Shown here one piece after another: positions 1 to 11,122 of a stretch of DNA of 64,000 nucleotides. A program made the translations under genes and the position numbers. Below the pieces are notes generated by a model. It made no database searches and was not told the origin of the DNA. It saw only the letters and a list, made by a program, of their open reading frames with translations. Source of the DNA: Dactylonectria macrodidyma (taxonomy: Eukaryota; Ascomycota; Sordariomycetes; Hypocreales; Nectriaceae); contig JAGMUV010000019.1 of the NCBI GenBank assembly GCA_020744425.1, forward strand, positions 496,001-560,000, given 5' to 3'. Each line of letters starts with the position of its first letter. Within the stretch, counting starts at the first letter, position 1.

Positions 1-665
1 ATACTTCGACCATGTCAGCCAAGACTATGGCTGAAGACATCGAGCACCTCCGCGCACATCTTGGCTTGGATGTCTTGCCACTGCTGATGGGGGTCTCTCA
101 CGCCGGCGCCATCGTTCTACGATATGCAGAGACTCATCCTTCACGCGTCGCCAAGTTGATTTTAATTTCGACGCAAATTATGGACAGCCCAACCAACACC
201 CACACAAGAGACTGCATTATTAAGCGCAAGGATGATCCAGCATACGCAGCTTCAGTCGCGAAGTTAGCTGCAGTGTTGGGCTCAGGCGGCCCGAAAACAG
301 ACGAGGAGTTCCATGCCGATATGGATATACTCTACCCTTGGTATTTCTCCGACGTTACAAAGGTGGAAGTTCTAAAGAAAGCTAAGGGCTCAACCCTTCC
401 TTCGGCTTTTGCGTTTCAAACGAATCTGAACGACATCAAGGAAGACAACAAGCTTCCGCATGTTGCAGATGCCGGAAAAGTGACGGCCAAAACCCTGATT
501 ATTCGAGGAGAGGAGGATCCAATGTGTAGCCCAGTAGGCTCGCGCACACTTGCTGGGGGTATTCACGACTCTACGTTTGTCACCATTCCGGGAGTCGGAC
601 ACTTTCCTTGGATTGAGAAGCCAGATGAGTTCTGGGTGGAGTTTGACAAGTTTTTGAAGACTTGA
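1..665 (+). CDS. Alpha/beta hydrolase, 5' end cut by the window edge
   Basis: This is the C-terminal part of an alpha/beta-hydrolase-fold enzyme of the proline iminopeptidase/epoxide hydrolase-like group. The frame is open from base 3, and the first ATG at 12 sits inside a stretch (MAEDIEHLRAHLGL) that is normally internal in this family, so the true start lies outside the window. Counting from ATG 12, the nucleophile elbow GVSHAG puts the catalytic Ser at residue 29. A late Asp lies in GEEDPM and the final His in GVGHFPW, which completes the expected Ser-Asp-His triad in the right order. The stop is TGA. No intron is needed in the visible part. Substrate cannot be predicted; many fungal relatives are annotated as prolyl aminopeptidases or generic hydrolases. 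Confidence 0.85.
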   Translation, partial: TSTMSAKTMAEDIEHLRAHLGLDVLPLLMGVSHAGAIVLRYAETHPSRVAKLILISTQIMDSPTNTHTRDCIIKRKDDPAYAASVAKLAAVLGSGGPKTDEEFHADMDILYPWYFSDVTKVEVLKKAKGSTLPSAFAFQTNLNDIKEDNKLPHVADAGKVTAKTLIIRGEEDPMCSPVGSRTLAGGIHDSTFVTIPGVGHFPWIEKPDEFWVEFDKFLKT

Positions 666-1385
666 CTCCTTAAAACCAGAGAATAATGTTGATTAGTATG
701 GAAGTAATTTTAAGTTAGCGTCTCTCGATGTACCAGCAAAATGGTATCAACATAACGCATGGGATGAGTTGTTCAAATTCAGATGTACTTTTGGACTCTT
801 CTTGCTGTGTCTAGGTATAGTGCCTTTAATGAATTTTCTCGAAGTTCTCAACGTAACTCCACCAATCCCGCTACACAATGACACAGCCAAGAATCGCTCG
901 GATGAAGATGACCGCAGTTCCAGCTTGGCCAGCGTTTCTCTTGTATAAGTTCAATCATTTGTATTCCGAGGCCGGCGATACACAAGATGGGGCTGTGTGT
1001 CAGAACCGGGATGTGTGATGTTGCACACTGACCGGGAAACAATCCAATAAGCACAGCGACGTTTCGCTAAGAAGTCAAAATCCAGCGAATTATTCAACCG
1101 CACTGGACAGGTTCACGAGTTGAGTACAGGGATGTGTCGCACAGAGTATGCCCAAGCTCATATCTTAGGGACACAGAGTCTTGGGTGCATGTACGAACAA
1201 GGAAACATGTTGTACTAGCGGTGGCAGGTGCGGGTTGCGCCACTGAATATAAGCAACGGCGATCCCCTAGACCCAGGCAGGGCGGTCTTGTGTCTGCTCA
1301 TCTCATGCTTTGATGTCAAAACACTGGCGAGTTGCGTGTATCAGATACGGTTGAATACAGTGGCTTGCATCATCAAGACGTCACC
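666..1385. other. Intergenic; promoter of the membrane-protein gene
   Basis: No coding signal is supported here. An AATATAAG TATA-like element near 1244 lies about 140 bases before the next start codon at 1386. Confidence 0.5.
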
Positions 1386-2248
1386 ATGTCATTCACCATG
1401 CTACTAGGCCTTGCCTTAGCTGTCCTTGTTCCGATAGTGCAGCCTTTGACACTCTTCGACACACCTGGCAGCGGCGGCCTCTCGGGCGTTTACCGCGACA
1501 ATCCACTCTATACGGTTGGAGAGGACATGAACATTCTATGGAACACGGATCTCGATAAGACAGACCTCTACGTATTCCTCAGATATCCGACCGAGTCTCC
1601 TAGTCACGCATATGATGTTCTGAAGGGTATTGTTGAACGACAAGCTTGACCATGGTAATTGAGCTGACTAGACACTTAGAAAATTCGGCATCGACCAGCA
1701 TGATATGGACCGTCAACCTAAAAAATCACTTTTCGTGGAACTTTTCCGAAGGCGATGTCGCCATATTGTACTTTGGAATCTTCGCGACCGGCAACAACAC
1801 AGTTGATGGCTATAGCCATTACTTCAATGTCACCGTCCCTCTATCGGTAACGAGTACGACATCGACAAATACAGCCACCGCATCTGTCGAGACGACCGAG
1901 ACAGAACTGCCAATTACGGCTGTTGCGGGTATCTCCGTGGCCTCGACACTTGGCGCGGTCTTGATGGTTGGTGCTTTGGCCTTCCTTGCTTGGAGGCGCA
2001 TTCATCACAAAGGTGAATTAGGAGCACTTCAAACACTACAGCCACTACAAACGCAGCACACCCCGAGTGAACAAGGTCGACCAGATGAGCTCAAAACCGA
2101 GTTGTCGAGTGACAATTGGGTCAGGCCTCCACACGTTGATCAGCTGGTGCAAAACCAGGAGGGGTTACTCAGCCACGAAACCCGCAATCAGCCTCCACAT
2201 GACGAGGTACGTCCACAAGGACCTGGCGGACTGTATGAGGCGCCGTGA
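1386..2248 (+). CDS. Single-pass type I membrane protein, unknown function (2 exons)
   Basis: Exons are 1386-1626 and 1680-2248. The 53-nt intron has a CTGAC branch sequence and TTAG acceptor, and it restores the frame exactly, giving 269 aa. Visible parts in order: a hydrophobic signal peptide (about residues 1-22), an ectodomain of about 120 residues with several N-glycosylation sequons (e.g. NNT, NVT), a Thr/Ser-rich stretch, one transmembrane helix (about 160-184) followed by the stop-transfer motif WRRIHHK, and a Gln/Pro-rich cytoplasmic tail. This layout is shared with fungal wall-sensor-like and Kre9/Knh1-like hypothetical proteins, but I see no WSC cysteine pattern, so a sensor role is only a guess. 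ATG 1386 is chosen over upstream in-frame codons because it begins the signal peptide. Confidence 0.75.
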
Positions 2249-3770
2249 TTGTACGCTACATTTGCAAAGGACAAGGGGAGAACATTTAAGTTATCATTTC
2301 TAGAGAAAATCATCGTGTGTAATCATGGTATAAATACTGAACTGAGCCCATAAGGTGATATGAGCTGGCCATTTCGTCTTCCATGAATCGTGTTGATCTT
2401 CGTTGTAGCATCTTAGACCAGTCAAGGAATGGGGTATGTTGCCAAGTAAACTAAGAACGAGAAGCGCTAAACACCATCGTAGTCAAATACGAGGAAGTGC
2501 GAATACGCGGAACCTATACGAGAACCAGGAGCGAGGGTGAGCGGAACATTTGCCCCGCGCTATGTAGCAAGCGTTGCCTCGATTTGTCGAAAGCTGCTTA
2601 TACGCACCACCAGAGTCAAGCGGTCTTGGATTTTTTTTTAAAGCGAACATGTGGTTTCTTTATCCCGCGGTTACCTAGAAGAAAACAGCGCCCTAATCAC
2701 CGATGTGCGTGTACCCAGCAGGTTGTCCTAAAGCTATCCACTAGTTTGGGGGTCACCTTTGTTTGCCCATGTTGATATGAAAAGGGTGAGAAATGCCTCC
2801 AGAAAACGTGAAGGGGGCAAACACGGTAATTTCTTCACCGCGTTCGCTCCATGGAGCCAAATTGCCATCCGTTGTTTTCTCCGTTTGTCGTCTTTATGCT
2901 TATCTCAGCCACTGGGTCCTCCGCTACTAACTTCCACGGGCAAGGATCCGTTAGATCCCCGATCCCCTGGACTTTACACTGTGTCTTTCCCAGTGGTATT
3001 TTCATGCTAGGAAGGTCTGCGTTGCCATTTATTTTCTCTTGTATAAGCTTTCATGAACATAGCAGAAGATAAAAGGGTAGCGTAGCATCTCGGGCTTCAA
3101 TCCGCCATGTGGCCGACCAAAAGGCCCGAATATGGCAAGCCCTATGGCGCCGAGGATACGAGAGGTGTGCCGTGTTCAGTCTAGAAGTATAAGGGGGGCG
3201 CGAGCTTATGCCGACGTCGTCGCCTTCTACCCCGAGCTTGCACACGAGATGCCCAGAGCGACAGGCTGTTGGAGATTTGGGGAAGCCCATGGCCAAAGCA
3301 GCCTAGCCAAGCTATTTTGTCCGAAGCGTTCTCGGGCGATCAGCACACCTCGGCTCACACGCTAACCTTCGGATGAGCCGAAGAGGCAGTCTTGTTTTGC
3401 GGGGCCCCGGTAATGCGGAGCAAGGGTTGCGACTAGAATCCCCAGATAGCATGACATCTGCCCGCAGACCTGTAGCAGAATTAACCCGAAGGTACGCCTC
3501 TTTCATACGCCATCTTGTCTGTGCGAGGCTGCGCTACAACAGCCAAGAACTAAACGCCCCTCAGTTCGGCCTTTGCTCGCCCGAATATGAATCTAGACGC
3601 GATATGGAGAACTCATGTCTGGGGAGACTTCGTGGGGGAATCCGGGGAACCGTTGTTGAAGATATATCTAGACCTTCTCCCCGCAAATCTGCATCTTCGA
3701 ATTTAGATCTTAATCATCCCGACTCCTATCCAAGACGAACAAGTCCGACCAGGGTAATATCATCGTCAAA
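2249..3770. other. Intergenic region, no supported gene
   Basis: About 1.5 kb between two plus-strand genes. The reading frames present have no recognisable domains, biased codon use or plausible splice partners. The distal part is presumably the promoter of the transporter gene. Confidence 0.5.
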
Positions 3771-5373
3771 ATGTTCTCCAAAAAGACTCTTATCGCCGAC
3801 AACAATGTCGCCAACGCGGTGCACATGACGGTTCGAGAATCGCTCGTGCCAAACCTGTCGGGTAAGATAAATGGCACTGTCTCGATCTAATCCTTGGGAC
3901 ACGAGCCTAATCATCACATTCTCGCAGTCACCTCGCTCTTCTTTCTCTGGGGATTCGCCTACGGTCTCCTCGATGTTCTCAACTCCCACTTCCAGTCTCT
4001 GCTGGAGATTAGTGGCTCCATGGCCTCGGGTCTGGCTGCCGCCTACTTCGGTGCCTACTTCATCTGTCCCCCAACTCTCTCCGGCTGGCTGCTTCGAAGA
4101 TTCGGCTACCGCATCACATTCATCTGCGGTCAGTACCCGGTTAACACCACGGGACGTGGAATTAACATCTAGCAGGCCTGAGCATCCTCGCTGTCGGTTG
4201 TCTTCTTTTCTGGCCTTCTGGTTTGAAAAAGTCCTTTGGCGGCTTCTGTGGCTCGATGTTCGTCGTCGGTTGCGGTTTGTAAGATAACCATCCAACACAA
4301 TATGAATATGCCAACTGACAAACTTCATTACAGGTCCACCCTTGAGACGGCTGCGAATCCGTTCCTTGCCATCTGCGGTCCCCCCAAATACTCCGAAGTC
4401 CGTCTCAACCTCGCCCAAGGAGTACAAGGCACCGGCTCCTTCGTGGCTCCGCTCCTCGCCTCCCGCGTCTTCTTCGCCGATACCATCGACACAGAGGACT
4501 CGCTTAAAAACGTACAGTGGGTATACCTCGGCGTTGCTGGTTTCGTCGCCTGCCTCATCCTCGTCTTCTTCTTCATCCCCATGCCCGAGATCACCGACGC
4601 GGACATGGCTCTGCTCGAAGGCGAAATCGGCGAATACGATCCTGGTCCGTTCCGCAAGCAATACAACCTGTTCCTAGCCGTTTGGTCCCAATTTTGCTAT
4701 GTCGGAGCTCAGGTTGCTGTCGCAAACTACTTTATCAACTTTTGCATGGATCACGGAAAGACAAAGGCTCAGGCTTCAGATCTATTAGCCGTCTCTCAGG
4801 GTCTCTACACTGCGAATCGTTTCATTGCGGCAGGGCTAATGCTCATTCCCGCTTGCAAGCCCCGGTTCATCCTTGCTACTTATCTTGGCTTGTGTGCTGT
4901 GTTCATTACCGCGGCAATTCCCACCAAGGGAACTACCGCCATTGCTCTGCTCATCCTTGTCTTCTGTGCTGAGTCCGCTTGCTTCGCTTGTATCTTTGCC
5001 ACTGGTAAGGCACCTTCTGCTTCCTCCTACTTGTCTGGTACTGACACCCAACTCTGTAGGTCTTCGCGGTCTCGGTCGCCACACGAAGCGCGGCGGATCC
5101 TTTCTCGTCGCCGCCATCTCTGGTGCCACCGTCTTCACCCCGGCCACTGGTGCCGTCATGGATGCGACCAATGCTTCAATTGCCATGGTTATTCCTCTTA
5201 CCGGATATCTCCTAGCTTTCGTCTATCCCGTTTACATTAACGTGTGGAACAAGGATCTTATGGATTCGCATCGCGCTACCGAAGTTGGCATTCAGCCTGA
5301 CGAGCCGAAAGACATTGAATTCATGAGTGCTACGCATGATGAAGACACTAGACGGACAACTGTTGTTGGATAA
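3771..5373 (+). CDS. MFS transporter, L-fucose:H+ symporter-like (FHS family), 5 exons
   Basis: Exons are 3771-3861, 3928-4128, 4176-4278, 4334-5004 and 5060-5373, joining in frame to 459 aa with four GT-AG introns (66, 47, 55 and 55 nt). The protein is a twelve-helix-type permease. Family hallmarks include LFFLWGFAYGLLDVLN in the first helix, SMASGLAAAYFGAY, SFGGFCGSMFVVGCGL, and the segment STLETAANPFLAICGPP (about residues 133-149) followed by RLNLAQGVQGTGSF, all typical of fungal FucP-like FHS transporters. Bacterial FucP imports L-fucose with protons. Fungal relatives are mostly uncharacterised, so the sugar is uncertain. It should sit in the plasma membrane. The tail (about 45 residues) is hydrophilic and acidic. 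Confidence 0.9.
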
Positions 5374-5589
5374 ATAGCCCTTGGGTCTGAGGATAATGGA
5401 TGTCTAGTTTCGAAGTCAACATTTGCCAGGTGACGCAGCATTTGTCACTTGCAGACCAGTCGATCATGAGTCTCGCGATGTACCCTAGTGACAGCTGGCA
5501 AGGCATGGTATGAACGACGATCCACGAGTATATAAGTACGACCTTACTTTTAAAATATAACATGCTATTCAGATTGAAGAAAAGTCATG

Positions 5590-5914
5590 TCAACGGAGGT
5601 TTGTATCTTGCGGATACCTCTGTCCTTGCAATCCATTCCTGCCCATCTTAGCAAGAAAGCCACAGTTCAGGTCAATCTCCTCATAGCTGGGGACCAGTCT
5701 AGCGCCAGAGTTCCAGTTTCCTACCTTACAAACAAGAAGGCCTCCTCCAAAATACTCGTTGTTGGCTCCTCCGGTTTGCCACGACCTGTAGCCATATCGG
5801 AACTCGGCCTGCGAGAGAGTCAGCTTTGTGCTGATCAAAAGATATGAGGATTGGTGAACTTACAACATCACCCGAGGTGGAGTTTCCAAAGGGGAAGATG
5901 GTGGAGGCGTGCAT
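5590..5914 (-). CDS. Possible small two-exon gene, unknown protein
   Basis: On the minus strand, an ATG in a strong context (CATCACCATGC) at 5914 opens 17 codons, ending at a textbook donor GTAAGT. A 55-nt intron (5809-5863) ends in CTCGCAG, and the second exon runs to a stop at 5590, giving 89 aa. The central part is rich in Gly, Tyr and Asn (e.g. FRYGYRSWQTGGANNEYFGGG), which looks like folded protein rather than chance. The final 40 residues look less convincing, so a second intron or a truncated gene is possible. No signal peptide and no family recognised. It lies tail-to-tail with the transporter, whose stop is 217 bases away. Confidence 0.4.
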
Positions 5915-7925
5915 GGTGATGGAGCTGATTTGAAGTATCAGATGTGTAGTTGCGGGGAAGTATGGAACTGTACTCCGTACTGAAGAAGCTATTGAATGGT
6001 TTGTGCTGTGAGTGCGATAATGAGAATTATAAGAACTGTTCTTACACAGACTCATGGCCGTCTTTATGTCTCTTCTTTCTAGGCGATGTACAACATGCTT
6101 CCAAGATTCAAGAGTTTACCTGACAGCACCAAGGGCCTCCTGACCTGACATCAAGATCCTTCGCACGGTGCGTGTCCAATATCTCACTTCGCCCCAAATC
6201 TTTCCTCGCGACCGAGCCTGTACCTGAGACCATCACTAGGACGACAAAGTCTTCTTAGGAGGTGACATAATACAGGCCAAGGGCAGCCCTATAGCCACGG
6301 CCAAGGGTCCAAGGGTAGGAAGTGGATCTCGTGCAAGCACACCCCTTGTCCGGTTTGGGGGCACCTCAAGCGTATCATCAAGCTTAACACTTTCCGAATC
6401 GATCAATTCGTCAACAACCCAAGCACGCGACCACTCGAGTCCAGCCACTTGACCTCATCAGCTCGAGAAGCTCTGGCGTGGTGGATCGCTAAGAGTGGGG
6501 CGTATTTCCTATTATTATTAGCGTGCAATGCAAAACGGCTCTGCCCTACCACGCTGCCCCATTGTGTTGCGTCCGCTGTCATGTCCATCAAGGATCGACC
6601 CTGTGTGGTTTCGTCCCAATGGTCAGTGCCGGTGAAGATGACTTCCATTGCGGAAAGTCTTGGGAGCTTTGGTTCATCCTCCAGCTCGGCCCGTCGGGCG
6701 AGGGATTTCCTAGTTACCCGACCGACCCCGGGTTGTGGCCTGTGGCCTGAGGCATCCGCCCGGCCCGGCCGTTCCGTCTGACGGAGCCCATAGGCACGTA
6801 ACAATACGGGTAGGCTATCTTAAATAGTCTTTGACATACTTTCCGTCAGTCTTGCTTGAGCTGTGTCGCACGGAGCCCGTCTGATGTGCATGAGTTGGTT
6901 TCTTGCTAGTGGGTGCGTCATGGTTCTGCCCGCCTGTGACCGACTGGTCCTAACCTAGGCCTTTCTTTACAGATAATTGTTGGCTAGACCTAAATATACA
7001 GGTTGCGTTGTATGAAACCCAGGACAGTCGTCCTCAACCATTGCCTCACCTCTGCTTTTATGTACACTGGCCAGCGCTGGCTTGGCGATGTAGCTGTCAT
7101 TGATTCTACATCGACTCATGTTGGTAGGTTTTCGCATTATGATTCAGCATCATGGTCAAGCCGCCTAGTTTACGTACTATTGAGGGATATAGTTCATCAC
7201 GGAAGATATCGGCACTTGATGTGATAAGACTTATCAAGACTCTCTGGTGGGCCAGCAGGTCCAGACCTTGACTTAATTACCCATGTTTGTCACCCTAGAC
7301 GAGACTTTGTTAGGATTATGGCTAGTAGAGTTTAAATGAGTGGCCTGACCAATGAAACCTGCGACGACCCACAACTCGAGGACTCCATGCCATCTTACAC
7401 AATATTACTCCGTATTATCCATAACAAACAATCCGTCTGGAGTAAGCGCAGCTCTAGGATCAGTGATGCTATCATAAAGGGGGAGGCGAGTGAGGCTGAA
7501 AGTACCAGGCTAGAGAGAGAATAGATGCTTAGCACTGCCTGCCTCGCATTGTTGCTTGGTCTTGTCGCCATCCCCGCCCAAATTAGTGCCAACAAGCTGA
7601 GCCCAGTGGCTGCCACAAGCGTCGAATTGTCGGTCCATAGTCGGCGGGAAGGTAGATCTGCCGACCGTCACGCAATTAGCGCCTCATTGTCCTTCGTATC
7701 GGCCATTTTCTTGAGTCTTAATCATTTCGAGCCCCAGTTTGCGAGGCTATATTGGCGTCTTCTCTTTATTTGCATCTCTTCTTCTGCGGGATCCCGTGAA
7801 GCAGAAATGATCGATTCGGGTGATGGCATGCCCTCCCCGACTCAGGACATCATTTCGACTCTGCCAAGCTCCAGTCAAGCACTCCACCCCCACGTTTGCG
7901 ATTTCAGAAAACTCCTCCCTCAGCT
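5915..7925. other. Intergenic region, no supported gene
   Basis: About 2 kb. An open minus-strand frame at 6403-6804 shows no domain, signal peptide or family resemblance and is not called. The right end contains the promoter of the Zn2Cys6 gene. Confidence 0.5.
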
Positions 7926-9616
7926 ATGTTCTTCCCTGGCACTCTAAGCTCAGGCTGCAGCCGTTGCCGCAAGCGCAGGATCAAAGTGCTGTGGCCCCTC
8001 CCCCCCGCCTTCAGCCAGTTGAGACCACCTCTGACAATTTCTTGTACCCATAGTGCGACGGCAAAAGACCAGGATGCCGCCGATGTGAAATCTATCAGAC
8101 TACATGCCCCGGATATGATCAATCGCTTGTCGTTCCATTTCATGCCGAACAACGAAGTAGCTTCTTCCAAGGTCCCGCCGTTGGCACCTCTTCGCAGCCT
8201 CAACCGGCCCCGACCGATCTGCTGGCCTTAACTCGCGACCGAGTTCGTCGAATGTCGGTTTCCGTGAACCCGAACCCAACACGACAGCCACAGCCTTCGT
8301 TCGAGGATGAATCCATTGCCTTTTTTCTCCAGGAGCACTGTATCCAACCGGAACCGGGTCCCCTCAGAGGACATCTTGAGTTTCTGCAGGAAATGTACCA
8401 GTCATCTAATCACGATACGTGTCTGCGACAGGCCACCCTTGCTACCGCCTATATGTCCCTATCACGTCACTACAAATCATCCCAACTCTATTTCACGGCT
8501 CGCGCCCACTATGGCCTCGCGCTGCGGGCTGTCAACAGGGATTTGACTGCGTCTTCAAAGACGTTGAAGGACGAGACACTAGTGTCAATCATGTTTCTGG
8601 GTATGATGGAGGTTTGTTCTGCACTTCCCGCACCTCAAAAGTACCTGCGCCACGTTGTGATTAACAGGCTTTCCAGGACATCGACTGCGAAGGTTCTGGT
8701 GCGAAGGCGGTCCACATGCTGGGTATTTCCAGACTCTACGAATTCATCGGCTATCGGCTGCTCAATAGCGTTCACAAGAGCTCGCTTGACGCCTGGATAT
8801 TCACAGAATTGGTAAGCTCCTCCGCAGCGTTGGGTTCCCTGCCGCTAACCACACCAATAGCAAATTCCCTCACTCAATGCAAGCAAGGACCTTGATTGCC
8901 TGGCTATCCCTGACACCAACTTAGAAACGAGCAACCCTACCATTCACATGGCCCTTATTGTTACTCGCATTGGTCAATTCTATCGGCTGGCGAAGCGCCT
9001 CACATCACCAGAAGTACTCAAAGGACAGGCTCAACGGCGAAGCCAGCTTCTATCAGCCATACAACAAGCAATGGACATCCAATCGGAATTGATCAAGATT
9101 GCAGGCGCATTGCCGTCCCAATGGAAGCGTCAAGAGACAGAAGACAAACGACAGGCCAACGCAGAGAGCCCACCGCTCGCCTCCGGGTGGATAGCTTGCC
9201 TGGGCTGCGGCTTTAATGCGCACTTGATTCTATTCTTTAGCAGATTCTTGTCATGTTGTCGTACTCTTGTGCAGCTCGACTACAGAACCAAAAAACTAAC
9301 GCCAGAGACGCACCTAGCAGAGACGTCAATGCCACTGGCGGAAGCACAACTCAGAAGACTAACTGCCACTGTTTGCGCCACCATGCCGTACTTAATGGGC
9401 GAGGTTAATGAACAAGGCACTTCAATTGCCGTGCCGCAGCAGAAAGCCGTCATCATGTATCGTCTCATCTGGCCGCTTGCTATTGTCATTGGGAGTCCCC
9501 ATAGCACCAGTCAACAAATCGAGAACTGCCAGACAAGACTGAACTGGATTCGAGATCGGTATGGAATTAAGCTTGCATCGGTAGCTCCGGATTTGGTCAA
9601 AGAGTTAATGCCCTAA
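7926..9616 (+). CDS. Zn2Cys6 (Gal4-type) transcription factor, 4 exons
   Basis: Exons are 7926-7985, 8054-8611, 8668-8811 and 8861-9616, giving 505 aa. The zinc cluster lies at the very N-terminus, with Cys 11, 14, 21, 28, 31 and 38 in the canonical CX2CX6CX6CX2CX6C spacing. It is split by the first intron right after CRKRRIK, a common intron position in fungal members. The linker (residues 45-120) is Pro/Gln rich. The remainder is helical and resembles the fungal-specific regulatory domain (fungal_trans_2 type) found in many about 500-residue factors. The first donor, GTGCTG, is weak, but the join is forced by the Cys pattern. No binding partner or target can be read from the sequence. The neighbouring transporter is a possible but unproven target. 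Confidence 0.88.
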
Positions 9617-10641
9617 ACATCGACGGTTAGTACACTAAGCATACCGAAGATGCCAGCATTTGCTGGGCTACTGGTTGCGTCCATGCACCAAACAATACTG
9701 TAACATATTAGAAAGTTCCACCCCTTACCATTCTCTTAAAAAGAATGGCGAGCCAAGCCCAGGTTTGTGGTACCTAATATAAAGACGAAAGTGAGAGGCG
9801 CGGTGGTACGCTCGCTTGCCAGATCCTATACGTTGCTCGGAGCAGTGTGATGCTTCCATTTGAGGCTTTCTTGTATCATGCTGGGCTCCGAGATACTATG
9901 AAACGCCACTGTGTTTTTATAGCTCGGGTCGACTTTTTAACCCGTTATAATCCTAGATGTTGGTCAGGATCAGCACATTCAGATTTGGCGAGTCGGCGCA
10001 CCACTCTCATTAAAGACATAATAATTGGGCCCATAGTTTTACATACACCATCATTGGCAATTTTCACACTTCAAATTACGGTTCGAAGAAGTCATCCTAT
10101 GTGACATGGGAGTGTGCCTAGTGTACCATCAAATCTCAGACAAGTGACAGCTCATTTACACATCCGTTTATAAATATGGACTTTGTTTCAAGAAGAAAGA
10201 AAAAAAGGTAGGGACACAGCTTGAGGACAGTAGCGGTTGCGTAAACGGTAAAATTGCTAGTTCGGGTTACCTAGACAAGGCAAAATATTCCACTGACCAT
10301 TCATGTCACATATGTGAGTAAATGCACTGATGAAGTCAGGAAGCCATCGTGCCCGGCTCCGTGTTTAGTCGCTATTGGTTGTTGCGCTGACAGCTGGCTG
10401 CATTTTTGGTCGGCCTCCCGCCGTGGCTGGCCTCCCGCTGTTAGTCGGCTGCCCGCTAATGGTCGGCCTCCCACAGCGTCACGATGTGGTCAGGTGCAAT
10501 CCGCTCAGCTATTGAATATAGATATAGATAATGGTACCCTGTGAATGCCCTATATTCCGTTTCTATCGGCTTTTCATCTCGTACATCAAATCATTCTGCG
10601 ATCATTAGAAGTTCTGTCGGCTTGCAACTAGATCGTTGGCT
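9617..10641. other. Intergenic region with a short tandem repeat
   Basis: No gene supported. It holds the imperfect GC-rich repeat annotated separately at 10407-10475, roughly 170 bases before the next start codon. Confidence 0.5.
10407..10475 (+). repeat. Four imperfect tandem copies of a 17-18 bp unit
   Basis: The unit resembles TGGTCGGCCTCCCGC. Four adjacent copies can be read by eye (beginning near 10407, 10423, 10440 and 10459), each with one to three substitutions. Confidence 0.6.
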
Positions 10642-11122
10642 ATGAAGATGAAATTCTACGCTGTCGCAGTCGGCAGGGAAACTGGCATTTTCGAAACATG
10701 GGAGTAAGCTGTTATCTTTGGGATCGCGTACCCGTCCCTGCAAAGTTGACAACCTCTGATTCATTAGTAAGACGAGCCTGTTGGTCACCGGTTTCAAAGG
10801 TGCCATACACAAAGCGTTCTCGACACGAGAAGCAGCGCTCGAGTTCTTGCAGCTCCACGGGTCCCAATCAGCGGCACCGAAGCCATTCAAAATCACAACA
10901 AAGCCTATCAGTATACCCAACGAGACCCAAACCCCACCTGTAGAGGCACGTCGGAGCCGTAGCGATGCCGGGAACGGGGATCGAACTGGCCCGCCGGGGA
11001 GGAAGCCTTGGCCCCAATCGAGGAACGGCGGTGCTGGTCGATCGTACAACCATCATCAGACTAAGAGAAAGCCACAGAGTCACACTGAGTTGGCCTTGAA
11101 CTTGAAAGTGAGCGTTGTCTAA
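10642..11122 (+). CDS. Stand-alone viroplasmin/RNase H1 N-terminal domain protein (2 exons)
   Basis: Exons are 10642-10703 and 10768-11122. The 64-nt intron has a GTAAGC donor and TTAG acceptor, and the join gives 138 aa. Residues 4-53 match the small hybrid/RNA-binding fold found at the N-terminus of eukaryotic RNase H1: KFYAVAVGRETGIFETW, then LLVTGFKGAIHKAFST and AALEFLQLHG, covering the conserved W, G and F positions. In RNase H1 this domain binds RNA-DNA hybrid or double-stranded RNA. Here no RNase H catalytic domain follows; the remaining 85 residues are a basic Pro/Arg/Gln-rich tail (GRKPWPQSRN, HHQTKRKPQ). It could be a hybrid-binding accessory protein or a remnant of a larger gene. 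The domain call is confident and the function inferred. Confidence 0.75.

Noticed and set aside
3726..4661. 311-codon minus-strand frame opposite the MFS transporter
   Set aside because: The plus strand gives an exact five-exon FHS transporter with family motifs; the minus frame has no domain.
6403..6804. 133-codon minus-strand frame in the 5.9-7.9 kb spacer
   Set aside because: No family, signal peptide, splice partner or convincing composition; similar lengths arise by chance in this GC-balanced DNA.
10591..11049. 152-codon minus-strand frame
   Set aside because: It lies opposite the viroplasmin-like gene, whose plus-strand protein matches a known domain with a proper intron.
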